Below are positions 63,528 through 64,000 of a DNA stretch of 64,000 bases, one piece after another. Source of the stretch: Mrakia gelida. Taxonomy: Eukaryota > Basidiomycota > Tremellomycetes > Cystofilobasidiales > Mrakiaceae. Position 1 is the stretch's first letter. Each line of letters opens with the position of its first letter. Position numbers and translations under genes: made by a program. The stretch spans positions 1,488,001 to 1,552,000 of the forward strand of contig BRON01000004.1 in the NCBI GenBank assembly GCA_024345305.1, in the 5' to 3' direction. Under the pieces are notes generated by a model that was not told the origin of the DNA, made no database searches, and worked only from the letters and a program-made list of their open reading frames with translations.

Positions 63528-64000
63528 ATGAGCTTCGAATTGAAAACGGTGAGCTCGAGCGAACGCCTTCGATCTTGCTTCCTCCTCCCAACCTCCTCCC
63601 TCCTTCCTTCCACCTTTCTCTTTTCCTTCTATGTCGGTCCCGCAGCGTTTACTAGTAGTAGGAGGGAACGGCTTTCTAGGTCAGCTCTCTCGATCTTGCG
63701 CTCGCTCTCTGGCGATCTGAAGCTGAACGAAGTCTTCGCTCTCCTTCCCTTCAGGTTCAGCCGTCTGTCGAGCTGCTATCTCTCGCGGGTGGGACGTTCA
63801 TTCCCTCAGGTGAGCTCACGATCTCACTCATTAGGTACTCGAGGGTGGAGCTAACGTATCATCTTGCTGCAGTACTTCTGGTCTCGCTCCTAAAATGCCA
63901 GGAGGAGAGATCCCAGCTTGGACGGAAAAGGTGAGCTCACCCCTCCCTTCCTCCCTTCATCCTTGCTTTCCTCGTTCTTTCTCTCTTTCCCAACCTCACC
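63528..64000 (+). CDS. COQ11-like NAD(P)-binding protein, 5' part
   Basis: This begins a Rossmann-fold protein of the atypical SDR type. The spliced start is MSFELKTRLLVVGGNGFLGS, then AVCRAAISRGW-type sequence with the nucleotide loop GGNGFLG, then SGLAPKMPGGEIPAWTEK. The pattern (GGxGFLGxxxCxxA, then SLSxSGxAP near residue 40) matches the mitochondrial coenzyme Q protein Coq11 and its relatives more than the 39-kDa complex I subunit. The coding region continues past the window edge after a GTGAGC donor near 63931. Three short introns are visible. Confidence in the Rossmann fold is high, in the subfamily moderate. Confidence 0.6.

Overview
The window is nuclear DNA from a fungus, most likely a basidiomycete yeast. 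The gene set is entirely fungal or eukaryotic: HOG1, YPT7, DED1, VPS35, CAND1, DOT1, a homeodomain factor and a CPL1-type secreted protein. Nearly every gene is cut by many short spliceosomal introns, usually with GTGAG donors and a CTGAC branch site 15-40 bases before the AG. The sequence is GC-rich with long pyrimidine tracts. Placement among red-yeast-like Pucciniomycotina is an inference from this style, not a demonstrated identification. I see no operons, phage, transposons or CRISPR arrays.

Layout. 1-2195 (-): 5' part of the HOG1 MAP kinase. 2569-3700 (+): NTF2-like mRNA export cofactor (p15/NXT). 4115-6657 (+): a GT1 UDP-glycosyltransferase that looks damaged. 6983-8349 (-): short-chain dehydrogenase. 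9106-11513 (-): two-RRM RNA-binding protein with a SUMO-motif-rich tract. 11681-13189 (+): YPT7/Rab7. 13647-16261 (+): two adjacent MYND zinc-finger genes. 16579-22248 (+): CAND1. 22530-24872 (-): LETM1-domain mitochondrial protein. 25120-26018 (-): dihydrofolate reductase. 26294-27624 (-): a third MYND protein. 28410-31038 (-): DED1 RNA helicase. 31644-33386 (+): JMJD7-like JmjC hydroxylase. 33403-34499 (-): REV7-like HORMA protein. 34574-35019 (-): small acidic hypothetical protein. 35294-39427 (-): sugar transporter. 40231-44950 (-): VPS35. 45139-46357 (+): proteasome assembly chaperone 2. 47031-48121 (+): secreted CPL1-domain protein. 49335-52365 (+): homeodomain protein. 53203-55628 (-): DOT1. 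56137-58943 (+): amidase. 59285-59367 (+): tRNA-Ser(AGA). 59924-61132 (+): cupin protein. 61810-63174 (+): hypothetical. 63528-end (+): start of a COQ11-like NAD(P)-binding protein.

Most genes are independent housekeeping units. Thematic overlaps are vacuolar and endosomal traffic (YPT7, VPS35), protein turnover (CAND1, PSMG2), RNA handling (NXT, DED1, RRM protein), and chromatin or DNA maintenance (DOT1, REV7). Most intergenic gaps are under 1 kb, with divergent pairs sharing short promoters (RRM/YPT7, VPS35/PSMG2) and one convergent pair ending 16 bases apart (JMJD7/REV7).

The most notable signals are a strongly recurrent non-coding palindrome GACGCGTC, a glycosyltransferase with several reading-frame defects, microexons of 11-25 nt in HOG1 and in the homeobox, an ATG-only first exon in the sugar transporter, and an atypical tRNA-Ser. 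No clearly new multi-gene system is evident.
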